Part shown: positions 41,357 to 50,185 of the stretch, piece after piece
Position numbering within the stretch: position 1 is the first letter of the stretch
How the letters are laid out: every line of letters begins with the position of its first letter
NCBI RefSeq assembly: GCF_049994905.1
Contig: NZ_CP188258.1
Coordinates: forward strand, 3,472,001-3,536,000
DNA from: Diaminobutyricibacter sp049994905
GTDB taxonomy: Bacteria > Actinomycetota > Actinomycetes > Actinomycetales > Microbacteriaceae
Length of the DNA stretch: 64,000 nucleotides
Reading direction: 5' to 3'
Translations under genes and position numbers: made by a program
Notes under the pieces: generated by a model
The model's input: the letters and a program-made list of their open reading frames with translations, nothing else
What the model was told of the DNA's origin: nothing
Database searches by the model: none

Positions 41357-41420
41357 GCGGAACTCCCGCTGGGCTAACTTGCGGAACCAACCCACCCCAG
41401 CGCCATTCGAGGAGTTCCGC
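41357..41420 (+). promoter_or_regulatory. Inverted repeat enclosing the ribosome binding site of the sulfate operon
   Basis: GCGGAACTCC at 41357-41366 is the exact complement of GGAGTTCCGC at 41411-41420, which holds the ribosome binding site and abuts the ATG. A third copy, GCGGAACC, is at 41381-41388. A possible -10, TAACTT, lies at 41374-41379. Either these are three operator half-sites or, with an earlier start of transcription, an RNA hairpin that hides the ribosome binding site. Confidence 0.4.
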
Positions 41421-43142
41421 ATGCCAGACAGCGCCGCAAGCGCTCCGACCACGGTCGCAGCGCGCCGCCCCCTGACCGGCGGCAGCCAGCGCAGCAACGG
41501 GCAGTGGAAGGTCGACGGAACGACCCCGCTGAACGGCAACGAAGCGTGGAAGCAGGAGGATGGCGGACTCTCCGTCCGCGAACGCATCGAGTCCACCTAC
41601 GCCCGGCTGGGCTTCGACAGCATCGACCCGACCGACCTGCACGGCCGTTTCCGCTGGTGGGGTCTCTACACCCAGCGCAAGCCCGGCATTGACGGCGGCA
41701 AGACCGCCACCCTCGAGCCCGAAGAGCTCGAAGACAAGTACTTCATGCTGCGCGTGCGCATCGACGGCGGCCAGCTGTCGACCGGACAGCTGCGGATCAT
41801 CGGCGGGATCTCGACCGAGTTCGCGCGGGACTCGGCCGACCTGACCGATCGCCAGAACATCCAGCTGCACTGGATCCGCGTGGAGGACGTTCCCGAGATC
41901 TGGAGGCGCCTCGAAAGCGTCGGGCTCGGCACGACCGAGGCGTGCGGCGATGTTCCGCGCGTCGTGCTCGGCTCGCCGGTGGCCGGCATCGCGGCCGACG
42001 AACTGATCGACCCGTCCCCTGCGATCGCCGCCATCACGGAGCGGTACATCGGCGATCCGGAGCTGGCGAACCTGCCACGCAAGTTCAAGACGGCGCTGAC
42101 CGGGCATCCGAGTCAGGATGTCGTGCACGAGATCAACGACGTCGCGTTCGTCGCGGTCGAGCATCCGGAATTCGGCGTCGGCTACGACCTGTGGGTCGGT
42201 GGTGGGCTTTCCACTGCGCCCCGGCTGGCTGAACGGCTCGGCGTCTTCGTCGAGCCCGACCGCGTGGCCGAGACCTGGTACGGGGTGACCGCGATCTTCC
42301 GCGACTACGGGTACCGCCGCCTGCGCAACAAGGCGCGTCTCAAGTTCCTGCTCGCCGACTGGGGGGCCGAGAAGTTCCGGCAGGTGCTCGAAGACGAATA
42401 CCTGGACTTCCCGCTCCCCGACGGCCCGGCCGCGCCCACACCGACGACGCCCGGCGACCATATCGGCGTGCACCGCCAGAAGGATGGCGCGTTCTACATC
42501 GGGGTGACACCGATCGTCGGCCGCATCTCGGGCTCGGCACTGACCCGGCTGGCCGAGATCCTCGAATCGAACGGCTCGCAGCGCCTCCGCACCACCCCGC
42601 ACCAGAAGCTGGTGTTGCTGGACATCCCCGAAGACCGCGTCGAGACCGTGATCGCTGCGGTCGACGAGATCGGGCTGTCCGCACGACCGAGCGCTTTCCG
42701 GCGTTCGACGATCGCCTGCACCGGCCTCGAATTCTGCAAGCTGGCGATCGTCGAGACGAAGGCCGCGGCTGCCCGCGCGGTCGGCGAGCTGGAGAAACGG
42801 CTCGCTTCGGTCGAGCTGCCGGCGCCGATCTCGCTGCACGTGAACGGATGCCCGAACTCGTGCGCGCGCATCCAGACCGCCGACATCGGGCTCAAAGGGC
42901 AACTGCTGCCCGACGGCGACGGCGGACAGACCCCCGGGTTCCAGGTGCACCTTGGCGGCGGCCTCGCCTCGAACGACCGCGCAGAGCCGGGCCTCGGCCG
43001 CACCATCCGCGGCCTCAAAGTGACCACCACCGACCTGCCCGACTATGTCGAGCGCCTCGTACTCCGATTTCTGCACGACCGGGAGAACGAGGAGACGTTC
43101 GCGGAATGGGCGCACCGCGCAGACGAGGAGGCGCTGAAATGA
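41421..43142 (+). CDS. sir: Ferredoxin-dependent sulfite reductase (siroheme, 4Fe-4S)
   Basis: 573 residues. Two ferredoxin-like and two siroheme-binding halves, with cluster cysteines Cys433 and Cys439 (CTGLEFC) and Cys477 and Cys481 (NGCPNSC). DRQNIQLHWI near 153 and RTTPHQKLVLL near 392 are siroheme-binding regions. It reduces sulfite to sulfide with six electrons from ferredoxin. Nitrite reductases are homologous, but the sulfate operon context favours sulfite. Start ATG 41421 follows GAGGAG. First gene of the 11-gene operon. Confidence 0.93.
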   Translation: MPDSAASAPTTVAARRPLTGGSQRSNGQWKVDGTTPLNGNEAWKQEDGGLSVRERIESTYARLGFDSIDPTDLHGRFRWWGLYTQRKPGIDGGKTATLEPEELEDKYFMLRVRIDGGQLSTGQLRIIGGISTEFARDSADLTDRQNIQLHWIRVEDVPEIWRRLESVGLGTTEACGDVPRVVLGSPVAGIAADELIDPSPAIAAITERYIGDPELANLPRKFKTALTGHPSQDVVHEINDVAFVAVEHPEFGVGYDLWVGGGLSTAPRLAERLGVFVEPDRVAETWYGVTAIFRDYGYRRLRNKARLKFLLADWGAEKFRQVLEDEYLDFPLPDGPAAPTPTTPGDHIGVHRQKDGAFYIGVTPIVGRISGSALTRLAEILESNGSQRLRTTPHQKLVLLDIPEDRVETVIAAVDEIGLSARPSAFRRSTIACTGLEFCKLAIVETKAAAARAVGELEKRLASVELPAPISLHVNGCPNSCARIQTADIGLKGQLLPDGDGGQTPGFQVHLGGGLASNDRAEPGLGRTIRGLKVTTTDLPDYVERLVLRFLHDRENEETFAEWAHRADEEALK

Positions 43143-43861
43143 CCATCACGCACGAGACGCCGCTCCGCCGGTCGAACGACGAACTGCGTGAGCTGGCCGA
43201 GAGCGGCGCCCGCGAACTGGGCGACGCTCCCGCCGACGCCGTCGTCGCCTGGGTCGCACGCAACGTCGACACGAGCCTCGCCACCGTCGCCTGCTCGATG
43301 GCCGACGCCGTGCTCCCCCACCTCGTCTCCCAGTACCTGCCCGGTGTCGATGTTCTCTTCCTCGACACCGGATACCACTTTCCCGAGACCTACGCGACCC
43401 GCGACACCGTCGCCCGCGAGCTGTCGGTGCGGGTCGTCGACGTGCTGCCGAAACGGACCGTCGCCGAACAGGACCTGGATCACGGCAAGGACCTGTTCGC
43501 CCGCGACCCGAACCTGTGCTGCGCATTGCGCAAGGTCGAGCCGCTCGGCCGCTCCCTCGAACCCTACGAGCTCTGGTTCACCGGAGTGCGACGCGAGGAG
43601 GCCCCGACACGCGCCGCGACCCCGGTCATCGCCTGGGATGCGAAGAACGGACTGATCAAAGTCAACCCGCTCGCCGCCTGGACCTTCGACCAGCTGCTCG
43701 ACTACGCGTCGGCGTTCTCGGTGCCGGTGAACCCGCTGATGGCCGACGGCTACCCGTCGATCGGATGCGCACCGTGCACCGCGCGCGTCGCACCGGGCGC
43801 AGACCCACGGTCCGGACGATGGGCCGGACTCGGCAAGACGGAATGCGGGCTCCACGAATGA
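43139..43861 (+). CDS. cysH: Adenylylsulfate (APS) reductase, 4Fe-4S type
   Basis: 240 residues, PAPS/APS reductase fold. The cluster cysteines are Cys127, Cys128, Cys210 and Cys213 (LCCALRK and GCAPC), which mark the APS-using type, and the catalytic Cys236 is in KTECGLHE. It reduces APS to sulfite and AMP, with thioredoxin-type reductant. The absence of a cysC (APS kinase) gene in the operon agrees with direct APS use. ATGA overlap with sir. Confidence 0.95.
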   Translation: MTITHETPLRRSNDELRELAESGARELGDAPADAVVAWVARNVDTSLATVACSMADAVLPHLVSQYLPGVDVLFLDTGYHFPETYATRDTVARELSVRVVDVLPKRTVAEQDLDHGKDLFARDPNLCCALRKVEPLGRSLEPYELWFTGVRREEAPTRAATPVIAWDAKNGLIKVNPLAAWTFDQLLDYASAFSVPVNPLMADGYPSIGCAPCTARVAPGADPRSGRWAGLGKTECGLHE

Positions 43862-44790
43862 CGACAACGACACCGACGTCGGCTGCCGCCGCCGCACGCC
43901 CCGGCGACATCCTCGACGTGCTCGAAAGCGAGTCGATCCACATCATCCGCGAGGTGGTCGCCGAATTCGAGCGCCCTGTGCTGCTCTTCTCGGGCGGCAA
44001 GGATTCCGTCGTGGTGCTGCACCTGGCCGCGAAGGCGTTCTGGCCGGGTCGCGTGCCCTTTCCCGTGCTGCACGTCGACACAGGGCACAACTTTCCCGAG
44101 GTGCTCGCCTTCCGGGACGCCACGGTCGAGAAGCTGGGTGTGAAACTCGCCGTCGCACGTGTGCAGGACTACATCGACGACGGTCGCCTCGACGAGCGCA
44201 CGGACGGCACGCGCAACCCGCTGCAGACGCTGCCGCTGCTCGACGCCATCGCGGCCGGACGCCACGACGCCGTCTTCGGCGGTGCGCGCCGCGACGAGGA
44301 CAAGGCCAGGGCGAAGGAGCGGATCATCTCCCTGCGCGACAGCTTCGGCCAGTGGGACCCGCGCAACCAGCGCCCCGAGCTCTGGAACCTCTACAACGGG
44401 CGCCACCGCCCGGGCGAGCACGTGCGCGCCTTCCCGATCAGCAACTGGACAGAGCTCGATGTCTGGCGCTACATCGAACGCGAAGGCATCGAACTTCCCT
44501 CCCTCTACTACGCGCACGAACGCGAGGTGTACCGCCGTGACGGAATGTGGCGCGCGGTCGGGCCGGTCTCCGAGCCGCGTCCGGACGAGCGTGTCCAGCG
44601 CGTCGAGGTGCGGTACCGAACGGTCGGCGACATGAGCTGCACCGGAGCGGTGGAGTCGGATGCGCGCACCGTCACCGACGTCGTGCGCGAGATCGCCGCA
44701 TCCACCATCACCGAACGCGGCGCCACGCGGGCCGACGACCGGATCTCCGAGGCAGCCATGGAGGACCGCAAGCGAGAGGGCTACTTCTGA
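43858..44790 (+). CDS. cysD: Sulfate adenylyltransferase subunit 2 (CysD)
   Basis: 310 residues. PP-loop ATP-binding motif LLFSGGKDSVVVL near 42, LHVDTGHNFPEVL near 71, GGARRDEDKARAKERI near 141 and the conserved DMSCTGAVES near 260. Together with CysN it forms APS from ATP and sulfate. Translation is coupled to cysH by an ATGA overlap and to cysN by TGATG. Confidence 0.95.
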   Translation: MTTTTPTSAAAAARPGDILDVLESESIHIIREVVAEFERPVLLFSGGKDSVVVLHLAAKAFWPGRVPFPVLHVDTGHNFPEVLAFRDATVEKLGVKLAVARVQDYIDDGRLDERTDGTRNPLQTLPLLDAIAAGRHDAVFGGARRDEDKARAKERIISLRDSFGQWDPRNQRPELWNLYNGRHRPGEHVRAFPISNWTELDVWRYIEREGIELPSLYYAHEREVYRRDGMWRAVGPVSEPRPDERVQRVEVRYRTVGDMSCTGAVESDARTVTDVVREIAASTITERGATRADDRISEAAMEDRKREGYF

Positions 44791-46145
44791 TGACGCTGAC
44801 GACCGACTATCCGCCGGCGCTCGCAGCCCCGGTCACGACCGGCACGCTGTTCCGCTTTGCAACCGCCGGCTCCGTCGACGACGGCAAGTCGACCCTGGTC
44901 GGGCGCCTGCTCCACGACAGCAAGTCGATTCTCGTCGACCAGCTCGAGGCAGTCACCCGCACGTCGATCGAGCGCGGCTTCGGTGGCGACACGGGCGCGA
45001 TCGACCTCGCCCTCTTCACCGACGGCCTGCGCGCCGAGCGGGAGCAGGGCATCACGATCGATGTCGCCTACCGCTACTTCACCACCGGCCGGCGGTCGTT
45101 CATCCTCGCCGACTGCCCCGGCCACGTGCAGTACACGCGCAACATGGTCACCGGTGCCACCACGGCGGACGCGGTGATCGTGCTCGTCGATGCGCGCAAG
45201 GGTGTGCTCGAGCAGACCCGCCGCCACCTCTCGGTTCTCGCCCTGCTGCGGGTTCCGCACGTGATCGTGGCCATCAACAAGATCGACCTGCTCGGTTTCG
45301 CCGAGCAGCCGATCGCCGACCTGACGGCCGACCTGCTGGCCGTCACCGACGAGCTCGGGCTGCAGGATGTCCGCGTCGTGCCGGTATCGGCACTCGACGG
45401 CGACAACGTGGTCGAACGGTCGGAGCGCACGCCCTGGTACACCGGCGAAACACTGCTCGACCTGCTGGAGACCCTGCCGACAACGGATGACCACGAAGGG
45501 CGCAGCCCCGACTTCCGGCTTCCGGTCCAGCTGGTCCTCCGCCCCCAGGGTGCGGTCTCGCCGACGGTCGTGGAACCGGATGCGTTCCGCGACTACCGCG
45601 CGTACGCCGGCCAGCTCTCGAGCGGCACGGTCCGTGTCGGCGATCGTGTCGACGTGCACCCGGGCGGAGCCTCGACGGTGGTCCGGTCGATCACCGTCGC
45701 CGGTCGCCCTGTGGCCGAAGCGTCGGCCCCGCAGTCGGTCGCCGTCGAACTGGAGCACGACCTCGACCTGGCCCGCGGCGCACTGATCGGCAGTGCGGGG
45801 AGCCTCCCCGAAAGCACGAGCAGTTTCGTGGCCGAACTCTTCTGGCTCGGGCACCGGCCGCTGACCGTGGGCGACCGGCTCCTCGTCAAGTCCGGTACGT
45901 CGATCGTTCAGGCCCGGGTCGGTTCGCTCGAAGGCCGGCGCGACCTCGACACGTTCGGGCTGGAGCCGGCTGACCGACTCGAGCTGAACGACATCGGGCT
46001 CGCGCGTATCGAGACGGGCACCCCACTCCCGCTCGACGAATTCACGACCCACCGGCGCTCCGGCGCCTTCCTCCTCATCCATCCGCAGGACGGCGGCACA
46101 CTCGCCGCGGGAATCGTCCGTTCCATCGAAAGGCCCGAATCATGA
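44790..46145 (+). CDS. cysN: Sulfate adenylyltransferase subunit 1 (CysN, GTPase)
   Basis: 451 residues. EF-Tu-like GTPase: G1 GSVDDGKST near 28, G2 region EREQGITIDVAYRYF, G3 DCPGH near 107 and G4 NKID near 162, with two beta-barrel domains after residue 240. GTP hydrolysis drives APS formation by CysD. There is no fused APS kinase (CysC) domain, consistent with an APS reductase route. Start overlaps the cysD stop. Confidence 0.95.
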   Translation: MTLTTDYPPALAAPVTTGTLFRFATAGSVDDGKSTLVGRLLHDSKSILVDQLEAVTRTSIERGFGGDTGAIDLALFTDGLRAEREQGITIDVAYRYFTTGRRSFILADCPGHVQYTRNMVTGATTADAVIVLVDARKGVLEQTRRHLSVLALLRVPHVIVAINKIDLLGFAEQPIADLTADLLAVTDELGLQDVRVVPVSALDGDNVVERSERTPWYTGETLLDLLETLPTTDDHEGRSPDFRLPVQLVLRPQGAVSPTVVEPDAFRDYRAYAGQLSSGTVRVGDRVDVHPGGASTVVRSITVAGRPVAEASAPQSVAVELEHDLDLARGALIGSAGSLPESTSSFVAELFWLGHRPLTVGDRLLVKSGTSIVQARVGSLEGRRDLDTFGLEPADRLELNDIGLARIETGTPLPLDEFTTHRRSGAFLLIHPQDGGTLAAGIVRSIERPES

Positions 46146-47245
46146 CTCGCACCAATCGCAGGAACCACCCCGCTCTGACGCGCCGCAAGGGCCGTCTCGT
46201 CGCCGCTGCCGCACTGGCCGTCGCTGCGACCGCCCTTCTGGCCGCGTGCTCGTCCGCCGACGCCGCGACGCCGCCCTCGGGTTCGGGCGGCAGCCCGGCG
46301 GCGACTCTCCGCCTCGGCTACTTCGACAACATCACCCATGCACCGGCGCTCATCGGCCTGCAGCAGGGCAGCCTCGCGGCCGCCCTGGGCTCGACCAAAC
46401 TTTCCACGCAGATCTTCAACGCGGGACCCGCCGAGATCGAGGCGCTCAGTGCCGGCGCGATCGACGCTGCGTACATCGGCCCGAGCCCGGCGATCAACTC
46501 CTACATCAAGAGTCACGGCGAATCCCTGAAGATCGTCGCCGGTGCGACGAACGGCGGCGCATCCCTGGTGGTCGCTCCCGGCATCACCTCGGCGGCGGAC
46601 CTGAAGGGCAAGACCCTGGCGTCGCCGCAGCTCGGCAACACCCAGGACGTCGCACTGCGCTACTGGCTGAAGTCGAAGGGCTACAAGACCCAGGTCTCCG
46701 GGTCGGGCGATGTGACCATCAACCCCACGGACAACGCGTCGACGCTGGCCCTGTTCAAGACCGGCAAGCTCGACGGGGCGTGGCTCCCCGAGCCGTGGGC
46801 GTCCACTCTCGTCGTCAATGCCGGCGCGAAGGTTCTCGTCGACGAGGCGTCGCTCTGGCCGCACAAGACGTTCCCGACCACGGTGCTGGTGGTGTCGCAG
46901 CAGTTCCTCTCTGCGCATCCGGCGACCGTCGCGGCGCTCGTCAAGGGCAACGCGGATGCGATCGCCTGGCTGAACGCGCACAAGCCGGAGGCCGCGCAGG
47001 TGCTGAACGAGAAGCTGAAAGCCGACACCGGCAAGGCGCTCGCACCGGCGATCATCGACCGCGCCCTCGGCAACGTGACCTTCTCGAACGACCCGGTGGC
47101 GTCGGCGTACCCGACCCTCGTCTCGCACGCTGTCGCCGTCGGCACCGGCACGAACGGGTCGATCAAGGGCCTCCTCGACCTCGCGGCGCTGAACGCCCTG
47201 CGCGCCAAGGCCGGGCAGGCCGCCATCCCTTCGGGCGGTGAGTGA
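46142..47245 (+). CDS. ABC transporter substrate-binding lipoprotein (SsuA/TauA-like)
   Basis: 367 residues. Lipoprotein signal with LLAAC lipobox (Cys36), then a periplasmic-type binding fold: LRLGYFDNITHAPALIGLQQG near 56, GAIDAAYIGPSPAIN near 105 and LDGAWLPEPWASTLV near 208. The closest families bind aliphatic sulfonates, taurine or nitrate. Its location inside the sulfate operon suggests it brings in the sulfur source, sulfate or sulfonate. ATGA overlap with cysN. Confidence 0.88.
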   Translation: MTRTNRRNHPALTRRKGRLVAAAALAVAATALLAACSSADAATPPSGSGGSPAATLRLGYFDNITHAPALIGLQQGSLAAALGSTKLSTQIFNAGPAEIEALSAGAIDAAYIGPSPAINSYIKSHGESLKIVAGATNGGASLVVAPGITSAADLKGKTLASPQLGNTQDVALRYWLKSKGYKTQVSGSGDVTINPTDNASTLALFKTGKLDGAWLPEPWASTLVVNAGAKVLVDEASLWPHKTFPTTVLVVSQQFLSAHPATVAALVKGNADAIAWLNAHKPEAAQVLNEKLKADTGKALAPAIIDRALGNVTFSNDPVASAYPTLVSHAVAVGTGTNGSIKGLLDLAALNALRAKAGQAAIPSGGE

Positions 47246-47248
47246 GGC

Positions 47249-47995
47249 ATGACCGTCGACGCCGCAATCCGGATCGGCCACCTGTCGAAGCGTTACGCGC
47301 CGGGCGCCCCGCTCGTGCTCGAGGACGTCTCGCTCGACGTGGCCGCGGGTGAGTTCGTGTGCCTGGTCGGCGCATCCGGTTGCGGTAAGTCGACCCTGCT
47401 CAGTGTTGTGGCGGGCCTCGAGGCGCCGACCGCCGGCACCGTCGATGTCGCCGGCGGGCAGGCCGCGATGATGTTCCAGGAGTCGGCCCTGCTGCCCTGG
47501 CTGACCGCGCGCCGCAACGTCGAGTTCGCGCTCGAGCTGCGCGGGGTCGCCGCGGCCGACCGGCGGGCGCAGGCCCTGGATCTCCTCGATCTCGTGAACC
47601 TCGCACCGGCCGCCGACAAGCGCCCGCACCAGCTCTCGGGCGGGATGCGCCAGCGCGTCGCCCTCGCCCGCGCTCTCGCCCAGGACCGCCCTGTGCTGCT
47701 GATGGACGAGCCCTTCGCCGCCGTCGACGCCATCACGCGCGACCTTCTCCACGCCGAACTGGAGCGGATCTGGCTGGAGACCAACCGCACCATCGTCTTC
47801 GTCACCCACAACGTCGGTGAAGCGATCCGCCTGGGTGACCGCATCATCCTGCTCGGCTCGCGACCGGGGCGCATCGCCGCCGAGTGGTCGATCGACCGGG
47901 CGACGCGCGCAACGATGACGGCGGGTGACCTCGCCGACCTGCAAGCCGACATCACAGGCCGGCTGCGACAGGGGATCCGGGCCAATGCTGCCTGA
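47249..47995 (+). CDS. ABC transporter ATP-binding protein (SsuB/TauB-like)
   Basis: 248 residues. Walker A GASGCGKSTLL near 38, Q-loop MFQESALLPWL near 76, signature LSGGMRQRVALARAL near 131, Walker B LLMDEPFAAVD near 153 and FVTHNVGEAIRLGDRIILL after it. This sequence pattern is characteristic of the sulfonate/nitrate/taurine ATPases. It starts 3 bases after the binding-protein gene and its end overlaps the permease start by 11 bases. Confidence 0.92.
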   Translation: MTVDAAIRIGHLSKRYAPGAPLVLEDVSLDVAAGEFVCLVGASGCGKSTLLSVVAGLEAPTAGTVDVAGGQAAMMFQESALLPWLTARRNVEFALELRGVAAADRRAQALDLLDLVNLAPAADKRPHQLSGGMRQRVALARALAQDRPVLLMDEPFAAVDAITRDLLHAELERIWLETNRTIVFVTHNVGEAIRLGDRIILLGSRPGRIAAEWSIDRATRATMTAGDLADLQADITGRLRQGIRANAA

Positions 47996-48908
47996 CACCG
48001 TGAAGCTCTCCGAATCCGTGGACCTGCGGGAGCGGGACGCCCATGCCGACGACCTGCGGAGTGTCGAGTCCGGACTCGATGCGCTGCAGGCGGTGGATGC
48101 GCACCCGCGCGGCACGTTCCGTCGCGTCCTGCGCGCCACGGTTCCGACGCTGACCCTGCTGGTCGCTCTCGTCGCGGCCTGGCAGGTCTACATCGTCGTC
48201 GCCCACCCGCGGCCCGACATCGTGCCCGGTCCTGCGGATGTCGCCGCCGCGTTCGCCACCGCCTGGAACTCCGGCCAGCTCCAGCTCGCCGTCACCACCA
48301 GCCTCACCCGCGGGGCGACCGGCTTCGTCATCGCGATCATCGTCGCCACCCCGATCGGCCTGCTGCTCGCCGAGCTCGCGCCGCTGCGCCGTGCGTTCGG
48401 GCCGATCATCTCCGGCCTCCAGGTGCTGCCGTCGGTCGCCTGGGTGCCGGCTGCGATCCTCTGGTTCGGGCTCAGCGACGGCGCGGTGTACTTCGTCGTG
48501 CTGATGGGCGCCATCCCTTCGATCGTGAACGGGCTGCTCGCCGGCGTCGACCAGGTGCCGCCGGCGCTGCGCCGGGTCGGACTGGTACTCGGCGCGTCCC
48601 GCCGGCAGCTTTCGACGAAGGTCATGCTCCCTGCCGCCCTTCCCGGCTACTTCGGCGGCCTCAAGCAGGGGTGGGCGTTCTCGTGGCGCTCGCTCATGGC
48701 CGCCGAGATCATCGCAACCGGCGGATCGATGGGATTCGGCCTGGGCTCCATGCTTCAGCAGAGCCGCGACCTCGCCGACATCGCGTCTGTGCTCGCCACC
48801 GTGCTGACGATCCTGGTGATCGGCGTCGTCGTCGAACTCCTCGTCTTCGCACCCATCGAACGCGGCCTGCTCAGCCGGCGCGGACTTCGACCGACGGGAT
48901 CCCGATGA
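47985..48908 (+). CDS. ABC transporter permease (SsuC/TauC-like)
   Basis: 307 residues. A long cytoplasmic N-terminus (about 45 residues), then about six membrane helices. The EAA-type coupling loop is PPALRRVGLVLGASRRQLSTKVMLPAALPGYFGGLK near 188, followed by GWAFSWRSLMAAEIIATGGSMGFGL, a hallmark of SsuC/TauC. It completes the importer with the two genes upstream. The start overlaps the ATPase gene and the stop overlaps cysG (ATGA). Confidence 0.92.
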   Translation: MLPDTVKLSESVDLRERDAHADDLRSVESGLDALQAVDAHPRGTFRRVLRATVPTLTLLVALVAAWQVYIVVAHPRPDIVPGPADVAAAFATAWNSGQLQLAVTTSLTRGATGFVIAIIVATPIGLLLAELAPLRRAFGPIISGLQVLPSVAWVPAAILWFGLSDGAVYFVVLMGAIPSIVNGLLAGVDQVPPALRRVGLVLGASRRQLSTKVMLPAALPGYFGGLKQGWAFSWRSLMAAEIIATGGSMGFGLGSMLQQSRDLADIASVLATVLTILVIGVVVELLVFAPIERGLLSRRGLRPTGSR

Positions 48909-50185
48909 ACACCACCCAGCCCCTCTATCCGCTCACGCTCCGGCTCGCCGGACGCGAGGCGCTCGTCGTCGGCGGGGGCCCGGTCGCCGCTCGCCGGGCA
49001 TCCGGTCTCATCGTCGCCGACGCCATCGTTACTGTCGTCGCACCTGTGGTGTGCGCCGAACTCGCCGACCTCATCCGCTCGGGTGCCGTCACCTGGCTCG
49101 TACGCGGGTATCAGCAGGGCGACCTCGACGGGAAGTGGCTCGTGCACACGGCGACCGGTGACCGCGCGGTCGACGAGGCGGTTCGTGCGGATGCCGACAC
49201 GGCCCGCGTGTGGTGCGTCGACGCATCCGACCACGAGGCTTCGGCCGCCTGGGTGCCGGCCGTCACCCGGCGCCAGGGTGTCACCGTCGCCGTCGCGGCA
49301 GGCGGCGACCCGCGACGCGCGACAGCGGTACGGGATGCGGTGGCCGCGGCCATCGACGACGGCACGATCTCGCCGTTCGCGGCCATCCCCGCCGCCTCGA
49401 AGCAGCCGCGCCGCGTCGACTTCCCTGCCGGCTCCGTCGCCCTCGTCGGCGGAGGCCCGGGCGACCCCGACCTCATCACCGTCCGGGGACGCGATCTTCT
49501 CGCGCAGGCGGATGTCGTGGTCGCCGACCGTCTCGGCCCGCGCACCTTGCTCGCCGGTCTCTCCGACCGCGTGACCGTGATCGACGTCGGCAAACTGCCC
49601 GGCCACCATCCGGTGCCGCAGGACGAGATCAACGCGATCCTCGTGCGATACGCGAAGGCTGGGCAGCGCGTGCTGCGCCTGAAGGGCGGCGACCCGTACG
49701 TGCTCGGTCGCGGGGGCGAGGAACTCGACCTCTGCCGCACCGCAGGCGTGCCCGTCCAGGTGGTGCCCGGCGTCACCAGCGCGATCTCCGCGCCGGCGGT
49801 GGCGGGCATCCCGGTCACGCATCGCGGCGTCGCCGCAGGCTTCACGGTCGTGACCGGCCACGACCAGCTCGCCGACCTGCCGGGCGGCCGCGACCACACC
49901 GTCGTTCTGCTGATGGGTGTCTCCGGCCTGGCGCGATCCGCGGCGACGCTCGCTGCGGGCACGCGCGGCGCCGACTGCCCGGTGGCCATCATCGAAGACG
50001 CCTACGGTGCGGGCGAACGCGTCACGGTCGGCACACTCGCGAGCATCGGCCGGCAGGCTGAGGAGACCGCCGTGCGCTCACCGGCCGTCGTCGTCGTCGG
50101 CGACGTGGTCGCGCTCGGGCACCACGCTCACGGTTCCACCGCCGACCACCGCGAACTCATCGACACCCTGACGAAAGGCCTCTGA
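48905..50185 (+). CDS. cysG: Siroheme synthase CysG (precorrin-2 dehydrogenase and uroporphyrinogen-III methyltransferase)
   Basis: 426 residues. N-terminal domain (1-150): Rossmann motif VVGGGPVAARRA near 20, for NAD-dependent oxidation of precorrin-2. C-terminal SUMT domain (from about 178): VGGGPGDPDLITVRG, then VLRLKGGDPYVLGRGGEE and VPGVTSAISAPAVAGIPVTHRG, for two SAM-dependent methylations. It supplies siroheme precursors for the sulfite reductase. A separate ferrochelatase at the operon end suggests the metal step is not left to CysG. Confidence 0.95.
   Translation: MNTTQPLYPLTLRLAGREALVVGGGPVAARRASGLIVADAIVTVVAPVVCAELADLIRSGAVTWLVRGYQQGDLDGKWLVHTATGDRAVDEAVRADADTARVWCVDASDHEASAAWVPAVTRRQGVTVAVAAGGDPRRATAVRDAVAAAIDDGTISPFAAIPAASKQPRRVDFPAGSVALVGGGPGDPDLITVRGRDLLAQADVVVADRLGPRTLLAGLSDRVTVIDVGKLPGHHPVPQDEINAILVRYAKAGQRVLRLKGGDPYVLGRGGEELDLCRTAGVPVQVVPGVTSAISAPAVAGIPVTHRGVAAGFTVVTGHDQLADLPGGRDHTVVLLMGVSGLARSAATLAAGTRGADCPVAIIEDAYGAGERVTVGTLASIGRQAEETAVRSPAVVVVGDVVALGHHAHGSTADHRELIDTLTKGL

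Noticed and set aside
41185..41420. SAM or cobalamin riboswitch before the sulfate operon
   Set aside because: I could not find the conserved cores of these classes; the interval is explained by repeats and a promoter.
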